Source: a virus. Taken from it: 25,781 nt of DNA. Both the position numbers and the translations under genes were made by a program. Below the pieces are notes generated by a model. The model was not told where the DNA came from. It searched no databases and saw nothing but the letters and a program-made list of their open reading frames with translations. Of this stretch, positions 18,997 through 25,692 are shown one piece after another (position 1 is the stretch's first letter; the number at the start of each line of letters is the position of its first letter). The stretch spans positions 1 through 25,781 of IMG/VR virus record IMGVR_UViG_3300030104_000131. One strand, written 5' to 3'.

Positions 18997-19449
18997 ATGG
19001 GTGGATTCCCAATGGAAATATTTACACTCTTGACCTCAACCGTATTAGGTGGGGTGATGAGTATATGGGGCCAGAACATCAAGGCCAAACAAGAAGACAA
19101 TAAAATGTATATAACTGCTCTGACAGCAGAGGAAAAGCTTAATACTTCTGTGAGAGAGTACGGATCGAAGGATACGCATTTTGCGTGGACTAGAAGAATC
19201 ATAGCATTGTCTGCTGTATTCTCTATTATCGTGCTACCAAAGGTAGTTCCTTTGATCTATCCTGATACTCCTTGGCTGGTAACTGTAGGTTACTCAGAAC
19301 TACAAGGAGGTTTTGCTAACTGGTTATTCGGGCCTGACAAGGCTATGATGTGGAAATCATTTAATGGTTTCGTAATAACGCCACTTGATACAAACTTAGT
19401 CGCTGCAATCACTGGCTTGTATTTCGGTGCAGGTTTCACCAAAAGATAA
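18997..19449 (+). CDS. Multi-helix membrane protein, holin candidate
   Basis: This 150-residue protein has hydrophobic segments at about residues 6-24 (EIFTLLTSTVLGGVMSIWG), 68-87 (IIALSAVFSIIVLPKVVPLI) and 128-147 (TNLVAAITGLYFGAG), separated by charged loops. AAGGAGAG precedes the ATG. It is the last gene of the plus-strand block and ends at the hairpin. Its size, three likely membrane passes and position after the virion genes fit a holin, but no endolysin is adjacent, so it could also be a membrane-acting virion factor. I have seen similar membrane proteins in marine phages but know of no demonstrated function. Confidence 0.7.
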   Translation: MGGFPMEIFTLLTSTVLGGVMSIWGQNIKAKQEDNKMYITALTAEEKLNTSVREYGSKDTHFAWTRRIIALSAVFSIIVLPKVVPLIYPDTPWLVTVGYSELQGGFANWLFGPDKAMMWKSFNGFVITPLDTNLVAAITGLYFGAGFTKR

Positions 19450-19470
19450 AGGGGGAAATTAATCCCCCTT
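19449..19470. terminator. Hairpin terminator between convergent gene blocks
   Basis: AAGGGGG (19449-19455) pairs with CCCCCTT (19464-19470) around an 8-base loop. It lies at the end of the plus-strand block and three bases beyond the end of the minus-strand block. On the minus strand the stem is followed by TTTATCTTTT, a reasonable U-rich tail. On the plus strand the tail (CACTTACTTATT) is weaker. It probably stops both transcripts. Confidence 0.75.
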
Positions 19471-19473
19471 CAC

Positions 19474-19794
19474 TTACTTATTATGAGATTCTTTAACGGT
19501 CTTATTTAACAACCGTATAGCGTCTGATATTTCTTTATCTTCAGCAGTGCCTAGCCAACCTAGTCTGTCTGACACTGACTGAGGTAACAGACCAAAGAAA
19601 GCGCAACGCTTTGCATCTTCCATTGTTCCATATGCATAGACCTGACCTGTTTTCTGATCTACCCAATCACCATTTTCTTTATAGCCACACTTACCACTAA
19701 GCGCACCTAAATATTTATTAGTATCAGCAAAAGCAACTCCACATATTGCAAGTACTAATATAATACCACTAGCTATTAATAAGTTCTTAATCAT
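19474..19794 (-). CDS. Small exported protein, function unknown
   Basis: This 106-residue protein has an N-terminal signal peptide: Lys3, a hydrophobic core (NLLIASGIILVLAICGVAFA) and a likely signal peptidase I cut after AFA. The remaining 80 residues include two cysteines (about 36 and 64) that could form a disulphide in the periplasm. The LAIC sequence does not fit a lipobox because Ile precedes Cys. It is the last gene of the minus-strand block and overlaps the upstream gene by four bases (ATGA). No family is recognised. A periplasmic role late in infection, or in preventing superinfection, is possible but unsupported by motifs. Confidence 0.7.
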   Translation of the reverse strand: MIKNLLIASGIILVLAICGVAFADTNKYLGALSGKCGYKENGDWVDQKTGQVYAYGTMEDAKRCAFFGLLPQSVSDRLGWLGTAEDKEISDAIRLLNKTVKESHNK

Positions 19795-19982
19795 TTGTCA
19801 CTCCAATCTTCGACAATGTAATCAAATAAAATAAATACTTCTTTATTACCTGACTCAGTAATCTTTACGTGATCACCTGGACTAGAAAACTTTCTAGCAT
19901 ACTTTTTAGCATCACGCAACAGACCAAACGTATTTGCTGTTCTACCTCCATCTTCTTTAGTAACTACTGTTTTAAAGTTCAT
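19791..19982 (-). CDS. Small hypothetical protein
   Basis: This 63-residue soluble protein has alternating strands and one charged helix (LLRDAKKYARKFSSPGD). It is the first gene after a 110-base noncoding gap with stable predicted pairing. A weak GGA lies about nine bases before the ATG. Its stop overlaps the next start as ATGA, so the two are probably co-translated. No domain is recognised. It may be a small phage regulator or accessory factor, but nothing in the sequence specifies this. Confidence 0.6.
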   Translation of the reverse strand: MNFKTVVTKEDGGRTANTFGLLRDAKKYARKFSSPGDHVKITESGNKEVFILFDYIVEDWSDK

Positions 19983-20092
19983 TTTTTGTCCAATCTTTAA
20001 AAATTGACCTCGTAGGATGCGCGAGAAAGGGGTCTAACGATAGTCTCTGGTAGGTATAGTCCATATTTTACCTACTCGCGCTGTGTGAGCGT
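19983..20092 (-). promoter_or_regulatory. Structured noncoding gap, possible cis-acting RNA or small RNA
   Basis: The region has a nested pairing: GCGCGA (20019-20024) with TCGCGC (20076-20081), directly abutting GTAGGTA (20050-20056) with TACCTAC (20069-20075). Between the outer left arm and the inner hairpin lies a small imperfect stem (CTA-ACGA-TAG, near 20034-20043). The local GC content is higher than its surroundings. It is the longest intergenic space within the minus-strand block. It is too short and poorly shaped for a tRNA. The orientation is assumed from the flanking genes. Confidence 0.4.
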
Positions 20093-20554
20093 TTAAAGTG
20101 GCTTCTCGTCGATTCCTTGTTTTTTAGCCCCAAATATACGTAGTAAATACTCATTAGCTGTATTGACACTAAAGAATTTACGAAAGTTCTCCCATGACAG
20201 GTCTTTGTTCTCCGCAGGACCGCCATTTATTTTGTTTTCTTTTTTCCCTTCTAGTCTTTCTCCGATAGTTCCCGAATCTACTACACACATTTTATGTTCT
20301 AGGCTTGGGTATAAAACTAGCGCGGTCCAAGTACCAGTAATTTTATTTAAGTATATAGTAGTAACGTGACCTCTTATTGAGAGTCCTCTGAACGCGATGT
20401 ATTCCCCATGAGTTTTTTCCAAAGAAGCGATAGCCTCTTCCATACTCCTACAGTTTGTTCCTGCATTTGTTTGTTGTGCTTTCGATTGAGAAACATTAAA
20501 TGCAAATATACATATAGCAATTAATCCCCCCATTAATATATTTTTTTTAGTCAT
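20093..20554 (-). CDS. Exported protein with conserved TGTWT-type core, function unknown
   Basis: This 153-residue protein has a clear signal peptide (MTKKNILMGGLIAICIFAF, then a cut near SKA-QQ). The mature part has two cysteines (about 35 and 90) and a beta-rich core with HGEYIAFRGLSIRGH, then NKITGTWTALVLYP and CVVDSGT. I know unnamed exported proteins of marine bacteria and phages with the same Cys...YGE...TGTWT...C-x-G layout. This fits a periplasmic protein of unknown role. It overlaps the endonuclease VII gene by eight bases and has an AAAGG ribosome site within that gene's end. It may be a host-derived accessory gene. Confidence 0.7.
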   Translation of the reverse strand: MTKKNILMGGLIAICIFAFNVSQSKAQQTNAGTNCRSMEEAIASLEKTHGEYIAFRGLSIRGHVTTIYLNKITGTWTALVLYPSLEHKMCVVDSGTIGERLEGKKENKINGGPAENKDLSWENFRKFFSVNTANEYLLRIFGAKKQGIDEKPL

Positions 20555-20978
20555 TTAAAAATACCTTTCTTAAATGTTTGTTTAAATATTTTACTGCTTT
20601 ATTTAAGTACTCTGTATTGTCTTCAAACATACCTAATGCTTTATTACATTTGTAACATAGGTATCCACGAAAAGTATCAGTGTCATGGCAATGATCTAAC
20701 GCCCAAGTGGATTGATGTTTATTACCTGAGTTACTACTCTTATTACATATAGGACATACATAATCCTCTGGTGGTGGGCCTTCTTCTTCTCTTAATTTTT
20801 TAGCTATCATTTTAGAGTAGTTTCTACACTCTGAACATTCTGGCCTTAATCCTAAAGCATATCCAGAGGCATCTTTGTGAAAAGCAGAGAAGGGTAAATA
20901 CTTATTACATTTAGTACAAGTTTTACCATCCTCTACTTTTAATATTTCTTCGGTAGAAAATAAACTAAGTTGATCCAT
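20547..20978 (-). CDS. Endonuclease VII family HNH nuclease
   Basis: This 143-residue protein has N-terminal zinc-type pairs (CTKC near residue 20 and CSEC near 48). It then has CPIC and the diagnostic core 'WALDHCHDTDTFRGYLCYKC' followed by NKALGMFEDN and a helical end with KAVKYLNKHL. That core matches recombination endonuclease VII (T4 gp49-type), which cuts Holliday junctions and other branched DNA and helps debranch DNA before packaging. It fits the nearby nuclease genes. The extra N-terminal CxxC...CxxC part is common in phage HNH relatives. It could alternatively be a free-standing homing-type HNH enzyme, but the DHCH...RG...NK...G order favours the VII family. It overlaps the upstream gene by 14 bases. 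Confidence 0.85.
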   Translation of the reverse strand: MDQLSLFSTEEILKVEDGKTCTKCNKYLPFSAFHKDASGYALGLRPECSECRNYSKMIAKKLREEEGPPPEDYVCPICNKSSNSGNKHQSTWALDHCHDTDTFRGYLCYKCNKALGMFEDNTEYLNKAVKYLNKHLRKVFLND

Positions 20979-21159
20979 CGATAGTACTTAACCTCTTTAG
21001 ATTAGAATAATACTCAAGGTTGTAGCCTCTCAGCCATTCTCTATACCTATCAGAAGTAGTAGGAAAAGGATTATTTTTATTACGTCTGAACCCTATCCTG
21101 CCCTGATGAACAATATCCCTCATTGGAAAAGGATATCTTCTGCGTTTTCTAAACGCCAC
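20965..21159 (-). CDS. Small basic protein resembling ribosome modulation factor, GTG start
   Basis: This 64-residue protein starts at GTG, preceded by a strong AGGAGGGG (21163-21170) embedded in the last codons of the reductase gene, giving an 11-base overlap. A longer TTG-start reading to 21216 exists but lacks a ribosome site and would overlap by 68 bases. The key region GRIGFRRNKNNPFP ... EWLRGYN has the same order as the GxxAGxxG...CPY...WLGGW pattern of bacterial ribosome modulation factor, which dimerises ribosomes in stationary phase. A weaker copy (RKRRRYPFP) precedes it. Short RMF-like proteins occur in phages with unknown roles. The family link rests on a short pattern only. Confidence 0.6.
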   Translation of the reverse strand: MAFRKRRRYPFPMRDIVHQGRIGFRRNKNNPFPTTSDRYREWLRGYNLEYYSNLKRLSTIDGST

Positions 21160-22852
21160 AGACCCCTCCTGAATTGGTAATTTCGCATATATCATGTGTC
21201 TCAACATGCTCTTCAAACTCCGTACCTAATTTATCTATTGCTTCACTATATGGTACTACAGATAATGGTTGACCACCTCTGCAACCATCTGGATATACTG
21301 TAAATCCACGTAATCTATGTGCATATGATGCTAATGTATTAGCAAAGTTACTTACAGTATCCTCGTTATTAAACTTAGATCCCCAAGCAGGTAGATTGAT
21401 AGTAGAACTAATAGACATATCTACGTAATCCTGTACGTCTGCTTGAAACTTAATCCTTCTTTCGTAATCATCTGCTAAGTCTAACGCAGATTCAATCTTA
21501 TCAGGATCAGCACCGTACATATCAATTAACTCTTGTGCTGCGGAGTCTATAACATACTGATACTTCCATTTAGTACCTCCTGTTAAATACCTACGTTTAT
21601 ATGCCACTGCAAATATTGGCTCTATCCCACTGGAGCTACCAGCGAGTATAGAAATACTACCAGTAGGAGCGATAGCCCTGTTCGCAACTGGTCTGGATAT
21701 AGATAACTCATCAGAAAATTTCTTACTTGTATCGTCACTAACCCCTTGATATATCGATAACCATCTATGTAATGTTGGGGTAACTTCATACTTCTCTCCA
21801 CGTTTAACTAACCATTCATGCATACCCATTAAACCTAAACCTAGTCTTCTGTTCTTTTCCCTAACTCTATGTACTTTAGCATAGGGTAGCTCTGCTCTCA
21901 ATGTACCACAGATTAAGAATTTAGTAGCAAGTTCAACGACTCTAGCAAGCTCCTGAAGTGAATCAATGCGTCCAAGATTAACACTACCCAAATTACAAAC
22001 ATCACTGTCATCAGCAGAAGTAACTTCTGTACAAGCATTTCTCAGGGTATCCTTTTCATTCTCCATGAAGTTAAAGCTAAATCCTGGTTCAGCAGACGTT
22101 AGTGCTTGTTCAACATTCTTCATAAACACTTCACCAACATCACCTGTTTTCCAGTAATTCATCAACCATTCGGTGTCATAGTTTACGCTGATGTTAGTCA
22201 TATCTAGAGGTGCGCGGAAGTTAAAGTCCTGCTCCTTTATATCTTTAAAAGTAAATCCTGTAGTACCAACATTCATATCACCCCAGTTCTTAGCAGTTAA
22301 GAAACTAGGTATATCATTGTGCTTCCAGTTAAGTGATGCATACATGGCTGATCTACGTGACCCTCCCTGCATTACATTAGCACCTATAGAATTAATCATC
22401 TGCATTTTGGGTATCGGGCCAGATGCTAGTCCACCAGATCCACCAAGAGATCTACCTGACTCACGATAGATAGAATAGTCTACTCCAATACCTCCACCTG
22501 TCATCAAACATGATTCTGCTTTCCAACTTAGGTTAGCCCAATCCTCTCGCGTATCCTCTTCAGCAGATAATAGGAAACAGTTATTATAGAAGCGTCTATC
22601 TCGTCCTGCATAATAAATATATCTACCACCTGGTACGAACTTGAGATCTGTGATATACTTCTGTAGCTCTTTACGTTCTTCTTTACGCATTAAAGCTTCT
22701 TCACCTGAACGTAAGTTACCGCATACATCTTCTACAAGAACTCTTGATAACTGTTCCCACGTATCACAACCTGTATGAGCATACTTTAAGTTAAATATAT
22801 CCTCAGAGAATTTTGATCTGAACATTGGATTCATGTTTGATTTAAATGTCAT
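21149..22852 (-). CDS. nrdJ: Ribonucleotide reductase, probably B12-dependent class II
   Basis: This 567-residue enzyme reduces ribonucleotides to deoxynucleotides for phage DNA synthesis. The thiyl-radical site is NACTE (Asn272, Cys274, Glu276). The redox pair is Cys92 (NNCFLL) and Cys286 (CNLGSVNLG). The nucleotide-site motif APTGSI is at 395-400. MTGGGIGVDYS at about 117-127 is usual in class II enzymes. C-terminal Cys556 and Cys565 could act as shuttle thiols, although their spacing is wider than the usual CxxC or Cx4C. No small subunit gene or radical-SAM activase lies in the window, and the short compact length fits class II adenosylcobalamin enzymes of marine phages. A class I large subunit is the alternative if a small subunit lies elsewhere. 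It overlaps its neighbours at both ends. Confidence 0.9.
   Translation of the reverse strand: MTFKSNMNPMFRSKFSEDIFNLKYAHTGCDTWEQLSRVLVEDVCGNLRSGEEALMRKEERKELQKYITDLKFVPGGRYIYYAGRDRRFYNNCFLLSAEEDTREDWANLSWKAESCLMTGGGIGVDYSIYRESGRSLGGSGGLASGPIPKMQMINSIGANVMQGGSRRSAMYASLNWKHNDIPSFLTAKNWGDMNVGTTGFTFKDIKEQDFNFRAPLDMTNISVNYDTEWLMNYWKTGDVGEVFMKNVEQALTSAEPGFSFNFMENEKDTLRNACTEVTSADDSDVCNLGSVNLGRIDSLQELARVVELATKFLICGTLRAELPYAKVHRVREKNRRLGLGLMGMHEWLVKRGEKYEVTPTLHRWLSIYQGVSDDTSKKFSDELSISRPVANRAIAPTGSISILAGSSSGIEPIFAVAYKRRYLTGGTKWKYQYVIDSAAQELIDMYGADPDKIESALDLADDYERRIKFQADVQDYVDMSISSTINLPAWGSKFNNEDTVSNFANTLASYAHRLRGFTVYPDGCRGGQPLSVVPYSEAIDKLGTEFEEHVETHDICEITNSGGVCGV
21163..21170 (-). promoter_or_regulatory. 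Ribosome binding site that sets the GTG start at 21159
   Basis: The minus strand reads AGGAGGGG, three bases from GTG (five from the AGGAGG core). It lies in the reductase codons for Ser-Gly-Gly-Val near the C terminus, so the same bases serve coding and initiation. Confidence 0.75.
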
Positions 22853-23015
22853 CTATTATAACCTTTATTTTATTAATATCTATACCATCAATACAATCTT
22901 TTATTGCATTAGAGATTAAGTCTTTTAGTTCAGACTCTAATCCATCAACTCCATCAGCAGGTAGCCACGAAGCTTCTTTGTGTACGTCAGCAGTTATTCT
23001 AACAAATACTATCAC
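22842..23015 (-). CDS. Small hypothetical protein, 57 residues, GTG start
   Basis: An open frame starting GTG fills the otherwise empty gap between the DUF3310 gene and the reductase. It begins VIVFVRITADVHKEASWLP, contains a charged helix (GLESELKDLISNAIKD) and ends INKIKVIIDDI, overlapping the reductase start by 11 bases. AGAGGAT (23023-23029) lies 9 bases upstream. The protein-like composition, beta-alpha-beta layout and snug fit in the operon support a real gene. Function unknown. Confidence 0.65.
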   Translation of the reverse strand: MIVFVRITADVHKEASWLPADGVDGLESELKDLISNAIKDCIDGIDINKIKVIIDDI

Positions 23016-23027
23016 TGGAAGTATCCT

Positions 23028-23306
23028 CTAGTCTCTATGCTTTTCATACTCTTCAAGAGTAACTTCTTTTACTAATCTTTCAAGATACCATTGTGCTTTT
23101 TTTAAATCTTTTATTGGTTCTTCTTTATAATTAAATCTCCAAAGATATTTCATTACGTTACCTTGTAGATAAAATTTAAAGTTTGAACCTGTTGATGCTT
23201 CTATTGCATCAATGCATTCTATATCACCTTGATTATAATGAGGTGGATGATTTACCATATCAACTGATGACTCAGTTTGAGGATAGGTAGCTAGATACTC
23301 TGTCAT
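23028..23306 (-). CDS. DUF3310 family phage protein
   Basis: This 92-residue protein carries the DUF3310 signature in order: VNHPPHYNQGDIECIDAI, GNVMKYLWRF, and then DLKKAQWYLERL. The family is widespread in phages and sometimes annotated as a nucleotide kinase or SPO1-like protein; its biochemical role is not established. Placement next to the ribonucleotide reductase is compatible with nucleotide metabolism. The start overlaps the preceding stop as TAATG. No other domain is present and the length is normal for the family. Confidence 0.85.
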   Translation of the reverse strand: MTEYLATYPQTESSVDMVNHPPHYNQGDIECIDAIEASTGSNFKFYLQGNVMKYLWRFNYKEEPIKDLKKAQWYLERLVKEVTLEEYEKHRD

Positions 23307-23629
23307 TAGTGTAACCTCTTTGAAAAGTTTGCATAAATTATATTACCATCTACATTTTTTACTTTTTTTATTGGTTTTAGTTCTACCTTGCCATCACCAG
23401 TAGATTGAGCAACTGCATTCTGTATAGTTGCTTCCAACATCATAGTAATACTATCACCAATTTCTAGCAGCATCTCATGGGCAGCACCGTCTGCTAACTC
23501 ATCAGATGTAAAGTCTCCTACATATAAACTTATAGTTCTATTGTCTTCATCGTAGTTACAAAAGATAGCGAATGTATTATCAGGTACTGTAACTTGATGT
23601 ATTACTTTTTCTTTTTTGTCATCGAACAC
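23306..23629 (-). CDS. Hypothetical phage protein
   Basis: This 107-residue soluble protein has mixed strands and helices and is slightly acidic through the middle (CNYDEDNRTISLYVGDF, then a helix near residues 45-75). It overlaps the resolvase-type nuclease gene upstream by 28 bases and the DUF3310 start as TAATG, so it belongs to the DNA-metabolism operon. The family is not recognised and no catalytic residues stand out. Confidence 0.65.
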   Translation of the reverse strand: MFDDKKEKVIHQVTVPDNTFAIFCNYDEDNRTISLYVGDFTSDELADGAAHEMLLEIGDSITMMLEATIQNAVAQSTGDGKVELKPIKKVKNVDGNIIYANFSKRLH

Positions 23630-24021
23630 GTTAGTATCTCCAATAAATCTTCAGCATACAATAATGCTAAAGGTTGTTTCCTATCACCTTTTAATATGGC
23701 AATAGGTTTAGTATTCTTAATTAAGTTTCTTTCAGCCTGTTCCAATGCCTCGTATACAGAGAAAGAAGATCTAGATTTACATTCAACCGTCCAAGGAAAC
23801 AGCTTCCTTGCTAGTGGACTAAGCCCAATATCAGGGCCATTAACTCCACCAGGAGTAGAGGTGACATCATCCTTCTCTATACCTTTTAGATTAGAGTGCA
23901 GATAGTCACGTACCCACTGTTGAAGTCTTCTTCCTTTTGCTTTCGCAGAAGAAACTTTAATCCTTGAAGACCGTGTAGTAGTTGTACGCTGTTGCCGATT
24001 TGGACCTTGGGTTTTTCGCAT
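23602..24021 (-). CDS. PD-(D/E)XK nuclease, Holliday-junction-resolvase type
   Basis: This 139-residue protein has a basic N terminus with an SSAKAKGRRLQQWVRD helix, then STPGGVNGPDIGLS and WTVECKSR. The Asp of GPDI with ECK forms a PD-(D/E)XK catalytic core; the EALEQAE helix supplies a conserved Gln. The size and layout fit phage resolvase-type or VRR-like nucleases. The only ATG gives a 65-base overlap with the upstream gene and no clear ribosome site. Relatives usually begin close to the SSAKAKGRR segment, so the true start is uncertain. The C terminus is Lys-rich (SMTKKKK). It probably acts in recombination or in resolving branched DNA. Confidence 0.75.
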   Translation of the reverse strand: MRKTQGPNRQQRTTTTRSSRIKVSSAKAKGRRLQQWVRDYLHSNLKGIEKDDVTSTPGGVNGPDIGLSPLARKLFPWTVECKSRSSFSVYEALEQAERNLIKNTKPIAILKGDRKQPLALLYAEDLLEILTCSMTKKKK

Positions 24022-24823
24022 AAACTAAATCAGGCCAACAAGAATATCTAAAGTTACAGTAACTACAGGTCTTGTGTAACTTTCTATTTCCTGTTGTCTT
24101 TCTATAAAAAGTTTCGGGTTCGTCTTCAAAACATCTTTTAAAATTTGTTTCATCAGCTTCAACATACTTACTTATTGTATCACTGATTTTACTTGTATAA
24201 CTTTCTTCATCGTCAGGGTCAGCAGGTACTACCTTCATCTCACCTGTTTCTTTACTTATAGCAATCCAGCCACCAGCTTTGATATCTGGAGTTTCTTCTC
24301 TTTCTGCTTTAGTGTATCCATACAACTGTTCTAGATAACCGAAGTCATCATTGTCTTTTAATGCTTGATAAGACTCAAACTTCTTTTCAAAAGCAAACTT
24401 AGATGCACTTTTAATATCCCAGAGAGAGTACGAATTACCATCTTTTATTATTAAATCTAATTCTCCATTTATTATTCCATGCTCAGTCTCAAGAGTAACT
24501 CTTTTATTTAAATCTATTATCTCTATTCCTGCTGCAAGTAGCAATGCAACTGCTATTACCTCAGTCATATCTCCGTATAACATTTTAATTTTAAAAGAAT
24601 TTACTTCTGCTACTTTTTCCCACCCTAATTTCTCAGCATGTAATTGACAAAAGGGTTTACCTACCTGAGACATAGAGGGAAGTTTAGCTCCCCCTTTTCT
24701 CTTGAAGTTGAATTTCCCCAACTTATTATTAAACATTTGACTAGCCCTGAATATAATATCATCAGGGATCTTTGGATCATTTGCTAGGAAATCTTCAATC
24801 TTCTCAGCAATATTAGTCACCAT
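23957..24823 (-). CDS. Cas4-like PD-(D/E)XK exonuclease with four cysteines
   Basis: This 288-residue protein has Gly84...Glu88, GELD (Asp123), DIK (Asp136, Lys138) and Gln166 in EQLYGY, which form a RecB/Cas4-type nuclease core. Cys59 upstream and Cys253, Cys256 and Cys262 near the C terminus match the four-cysteine arrangement that holds an iron-sulphur cluster in Cas4 and AddB-type nucleases. No cas gene is near, so this is a phage replication/recombination exonuclease, as in many marine podovirus-like genomes, rather than a CRISPR adaptation protein. It overlaps the upstream gene by 11 bases (ATGGTGACTAA). A role in end resection or host DNA degradation is inferred. Confidence 0.85.
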   Translation of the reverse strand: MVTNIAEKIEDFLANDPKIPDDIIFRASQMFNNKLGKFNFKRKGGAKLPSMSQVGKPFCQLHAEKLGWEKVAEVNSFKIKMLYGDMTEVIAVALLLAAGIEIIDLNKRVTLETEHGIINGELDLIIKDGNSYSLWDIKSASKFAFEKKFESYQALKDNDDFGYLEQLYGYTKAEREETPDIKAGGWIAISKETGEMKVVPADPDDEESYTSKISDTISKYVEADETNFKRCFEDEPETFYRKTTGNRKLHKTCSYCNFRYSCWPDLVYAKNPRSKSATAYNYYTVFKD

Positions 24824-25637
24824 CTATGATGTCACTGAAGTCATCTTCTTGAATAGTGCCTGATGAGTTTTCTCTCATCTTGGTAGCGACTTGTTCATTC
24901 TCTCTCTTAACTAGATCAACAAAGCTAGTTATGTACTCTCTTGATTCATCAGTAAGAGGATGCATCTTGGCTAACATGGGTTGATACTTCAGTACAAACC
25001 ATTTGTTAGAACCTCGTTTCTCTAACTTGAATGAGACTTTCATATCAAAGTTCAGTGGCATATACTGTTGCTTGATCATACCACCCATGACCTTACTGAC
25101 TTCCATAAAGTTTGATGGCCCTAGCTTCATACGAAAAGGTACATCTTCTATCTTTACCTTCTCCTTAGATCCTGCAATTACTGGATCATCCATCTTAATC
25201 AAACCAAAGATGTGACGATACAGTTTAACTTTAGTTGCATTAGCATATGCTACAGGGTCTACACCTCGTAACTTCTCCTTCTCTTTAGATGGTATCCAGC
25301 CACACTTATCACCTCCATACCAATCAAGTGCAGTCTCAGAGAACTTCTTGAAATGCTGACTTATGTTAGTAAACTTCTCTTGGTCTGGATCAAACACTGA
25401 GGTCTGCATGGTATCTAGGAATACTCTGAAGTATGTATTCTTACCAAACACTTCTCCGTATTCTGGATGAGATAAAGCAATAGAAGGTGATGGCACATCC
25501 ACCAGTTCTTCATTAACTTCTACTGAACTATCTTTGTTTATTCTAGCTCTTGCTAGTGTTGGACCTTCATCCATCGTAGAATATAATGCAGCCAACTGAT
25601 CTACATTTGTTACGTCTATCGTTGCTAAATCATTCAT
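24813..25637 (-). CDS. Conserved phage protein with acidic C-terminal tail, possible ssDNA-binding protein
   Basis: This 274-residue soluble protein is the first gene after the sigma-70 promoter, with AAAGG before the ATG. It has a beta-rich middle (GEVFGKNTYFRVFLD, then KVKLYRHIFGLIK and FDMKVSFKLEKRG) and ends in an acidic tail (EDDFSDIIDGD). It lies between the DNA polymerase end and the exonuclease. A short acidic C-terminal tail after a beta domain is the hallmark of ssDNA-binding proteins such as T7 gp2.5, so that role is plausible. I do not see a diagnostic motif, and it may be another replication accessory factor. Two cysteine-poor halves and no membrane segment are noted. Confidence 0.7.
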   Translation of the reverse strand: MNDLATIDVTNVDQLAALYSTMDEGPTLARARINKDSSVEVNEELVDVPSPSIALSHPEYGEVFGKNTYFRVFLDTMQTSVFDPDQEKFTNISQHFKKFSETALDWYGGDKCGWIPSKEKEKLRGVDPVAYANATKVKLYRHIFGLIKMDDPVIAGSKEKVKIEDVPFRMKLGPSNFMEVSKVMGGMIKQQYMPLNFDMKVSFKLEKRGSNKWFVLKYQPMLAKMHPLTDESREYITSFVDLVKRENEQVATKMRENSSGTIQEDDFSDIIDGD

Positions 25638-25663
25638 ATTTTTTACCTTTCAAAAAAGAATCC

Positions 25664-25692
25664 CTTATATCACAAAATCACTCGTTTGTCAA
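25664..25692 (-). promoter_or_regulatory. Consensus-like sigma-70 promoter for the DNA-metabolism genes
   Basis: On the minus strand, TTGACA (25687-25692) is followed after exactly 17 bases by TATAAG (25664-25669), 27 bases before the ATG of the first downstream gene. The -35 box is a perfect match and the -10 is one base off TATAAT. The -35 overlaps the TGA of the upstream gene. This implies use of host RNA polymerase. Confidence 0.8.

Noticed and set aside
19474-19794. Lipoprotein (Rz1-like spanin) reading of the 106-residue exported protein
   Set aside because: The residue before Cys is Ile, not Gly/Ala/Ser, and an AFA signal peptidase I site follows. It is also not proline-rich.
20019-20081. 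tRNA-like 7-bp acceptor (GCGCGAG/CTCGCGC on the minus strand)
   Set aside because: The span is only 63 bases, there is no T-arm or TTCGA-type loop, no plausible anticodon arm and no CCA.
20965-21216. Longer 83-residue TTG-start version of the RMF-like gene
   Set aside because: It lacks a ribosome site and would overlap the reductase by 68 bases. The GTG start has a strong AGGAGGGG at correct spacing.
23957-24823. CRISPR-associated Cas4
   Set aside because: The motifs fit a Cas4-like nuclease, but there is no repeat array or other cas gene and the setting is a phage replication operon.
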